Shown: positions 62,401 through 64,000 of the stretch, one piece after another
How positions within the stretch are numbered: position 1 is the stretch's first letter
How the letters are laid out: each line of letters opens with the position of its first letter
Program-made: the position numbers and the translations under genes
The notes under the pieces: model-generated
Database searches by the model: none
The model's input: the letters and a program-made list of their open reading frames with translations, nothing else
What the model was told of the DNA's origin: nothing
Source of the DNA: Gordius sp. MW1
Taxonomy: Eukaryota; Nematomorpha; Gordioida; Gordea; Gordiidae
DNA length: 64,000 bases
Assembly: GCA_964036665.1 (NCBI GenBank)
Contig: OZ038533.1
Coordinates: 13,797,075 to 13,861,074 of the forward strand
Reading direction: 5' to 3'

Positions 62401-62699
62401 TGCCTTTACTTTTCTCTAAATTTCTTAATATTTTTATTTGAGTATTTAACTTTTATGTTTATTTTCCCTCACGATTTTTAAAAGTTCTCAATTACGTACA
62501 TTTTCCTGTGCATTTTGATATAACGAGTTTATAGTTTATATTTAACTAGCTGACACGGCAAACTTTTCTAATTTGTATTGTACTTTAGATCGTCTGTTAA
62601 AATTTAAAAATTTTCCTGCGCATTTTGATTGATATATAAACATGTCTATATTTTTTGTCTGAAGATGATATAAAATTTTAACACTCATCGGTTAGGCGG

Positions 62700-63092
62700 G
62701 GTCATGAAGACTCTAGCGGTTTATAAATGTTGTATAAAATAAGTTAGTGATTATTACAATTTCATTTTTACAGTAGCTTAATAAAATTCATCCTAGAATA
62801 TCTTTTAGATACCACCTTCTACAATATAAAACAATTTTTTTTTATTTTCATGAAGACTCTAGCGGTTTATAAATGTTGTACAAAATAAGTTAGTGATTAT
62901 TACAATTTCATTTTTACAGTAGCTTAACAAAATTTATCCTAGAATATCTTTTAGATACCACCTTCTACAATATAAAACAATTTTTTTTTTATTTTCATGA
63001 AGACTCTAGCGGTTTATAAATGTTGTACAAAATAAGTTAGTGATTATTACAATTTCATTTTTACAGGAGCTTAATAAAATTTATCCTAGTTT
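62700..63092 (+). repeat. three tandem copies of a unit of about 147 bp
   Basis: Units start near 62703, 62849 and 62996 with ATGAAGACTCTAGCGGTTTA, continue TTAGTGATTATTACAATTTC and ACCACCTTCTACAATATAAA, and end in a T run. The third copy is truncated. Copies are nearly identical. Confidence 0.92.
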
Positions 63093-63139
63093 AATAATTT
63101 AGTTTAGAGACCTGCCCGGCCCTTTGTTAGACCCATAAT

Positions 63140-63215
63140 CACTAAAGGCCATAAAAACTAATGTAATACGCAACTAGATGCAAACACTAAATCTAACCCT
63201 AACCCTTGCCTATAA
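63140..63215 (-). repeat. short repeat shared with 34870-34925
   Basis: Plus strand TACGCAACTAGATGCAAACA and CTAAATCTAACCCTAACCC are the inverse of 34865-34925. It contains two TTAGGG-like words but is not a telomeric array. Confidence 0.7.
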
Positions 63216-63355
63216 GACGATCGAATTATATCAATCTAAAATATCAAGCAAAGATCTTTTTTATAATGTTATCATCTATATGTTTAATGTACATGTGAAT
63301 ATAATATTGGGTTTTGGGTTAGTATTCAGTTTTTTAAATGCAACATAGTTAAAAC

Positions 63356-63758
63356 TTTTCGGCCGAGTTGAGACAGTCATGACCATCGAATCCCCCCATG
63401 GCGTATATTGAGCCCCCTAAAGTCGCTACGCTAACATAACTTCTAGCGGAGTTCATAGTAGCGATTTCGGTCCACATGTCATCTGTTAGCCTAGTTTCCC
63501 CTGCATATCGCATTCAAAACAATACATTCATACACGGGCTTAGAAAGCATTTGAATTAATGAAAATAAATTTTATATAGATGATTTTCTAATTGGCAATG
63601 CAATGTGGTTAATTATTATATATTTACAAATCGGAATATGGGTAATATGGCTCAATCGACCAGGCTCCAACACCTTACAAGTGTTGTAGTGATCGTCCCC
63701 GTATAAACCTCCTATCATATAGATCTTTTGCTCTAAACTGATCAATCCGTGGTAGGCC
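63356..63758 (-). CDS. kelch-repeat protein, two internal exons (KLHL-like), partial
   Basis: Exon 63758-63661 reads AYHGLISLEQKIYMIGGLYG, DDHYNTCKVLEP. It joins exon 63482-63356 in phase (G plus AT gives Asp): DDMWTEIATMNSARSYVSV, ATLGGSIYAMGGFDGHD, LNSAEK. Both joins are GT-AG, apart from a weak donor (GTCGAT) for the intron 63660-63483. The double-Gly IGG/MGG strands, the conserved Tyr, and Trp in MWTEIA define consecutive kelch blades, most like KLHL10-type substrate adaptors of Cullin-3 ligases (from memory of the family). Upstream exons lie beyond the right edge. No downstream exon was found before 62.7 kb, so the gene is either long-introned or truncated by repeats. Confidence 0.8.
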
Positions 63759-64000
63759 CTGGGTTTAATGTTGATATACGGCTAAACAATTTATACTTAG
63801 ATTTGCTTACAGTTAGGCTGAATTCAAGTTAACTGCTCAGTTTAAATTTATAGAATTTTCATAGATGGTCTACTTAAAAATTGTGATTATTATGGGTATA
63901 GCCGCTGATTTTTTTTAGCTCCGGGAAATTTAGAAAGACTAAAATTTTTAAGCTAAACTACAATAATGAATCATTATGGCAAACTTTACAATTCCTAACC

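Overview
The window is AT-rich eukaryotic DNA, almost certainly from an arthropod. The genes are split by GT-AG introns, there is a secreted animal haem peroxidase, a KEOPS-complex gene and a kelch gene, and most of the rest is insect-type transposable elements (RTE and REL-type LINEs, Ty3/gypsy LTR elements, hAT, piggyBac and Mutator-like DNA elements). The species cannot be named from the sequence alone. Several introns are unusually short (34, 37 and 38 nt in otherwise convincing genes).

Three host genes are supported. (1) A complete 14-exon, 751-codon secreted animal haem peroxidase lies on the minus strand (11560 to 5134). (2) OSGEP/KAE1, the tRNA t6A synthase, is complete on the plus strand in seven exons (32260 to 47084); its two large introns (4.3 and 9.1 kb) are packed with transposons. 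(3) Two exons of a kelch-repeat protein lie on the minus strand at the right edge (63356 to 63758). Possible small genes lie at 30315-30442 (+) and 30728-31330 (-).

Layout: 1-2340 is a G/C-run minisatellite. 2340-5130 has no recognised gene. 5134-11560 is the peroxidase. 11.6-16.4 kb is intergenic, with a 197-bp MITE, a 0.8-kb palindrome and a LINE-B 3' fragment. 16.41-28.32 kb is a single RTE-type LINE (minus) split by two gypsy-like LTR elements (LTR-A 16901-20905, LTR-B 23262-27630), each with an exact 5-bp target duplication, and by smaller insertions. 28679-30078 is a non-autonomous hAT element with an exact 8-bp duplication. OSGEP intron 4 holds an internally deleted piggyBac element between TTAA sites, itself invaded by a satellite array. 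OSGEP intron 5 holds a 393-bp hAT MITE, a 2.2-kb hAT element with transposase remnants, and a palindrome of about 5.4 kb made of two head-to-head Mutator-like elements. 49338-57045 is a second hAT copy split by LINE-B (about 52896-56811) and by LTR-C (49668-52887). 57.1-58.9 kb is the inverted counterpart of the satellite in OSGEP intron 4, with a recent 674-bp tandem duplication. 59-63.3 kb is repeat-rich.

The main result is reconstruction of nested insertions: order of insertion can be read from target duplications, and two essential-looking genes remain intact within them. I saw no CRISPR array, prokaryotic operon or obvious novel multi-gene system. All gene models were assembled by hand from frame continuity, splice signals and family motifs. 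No database search was run.
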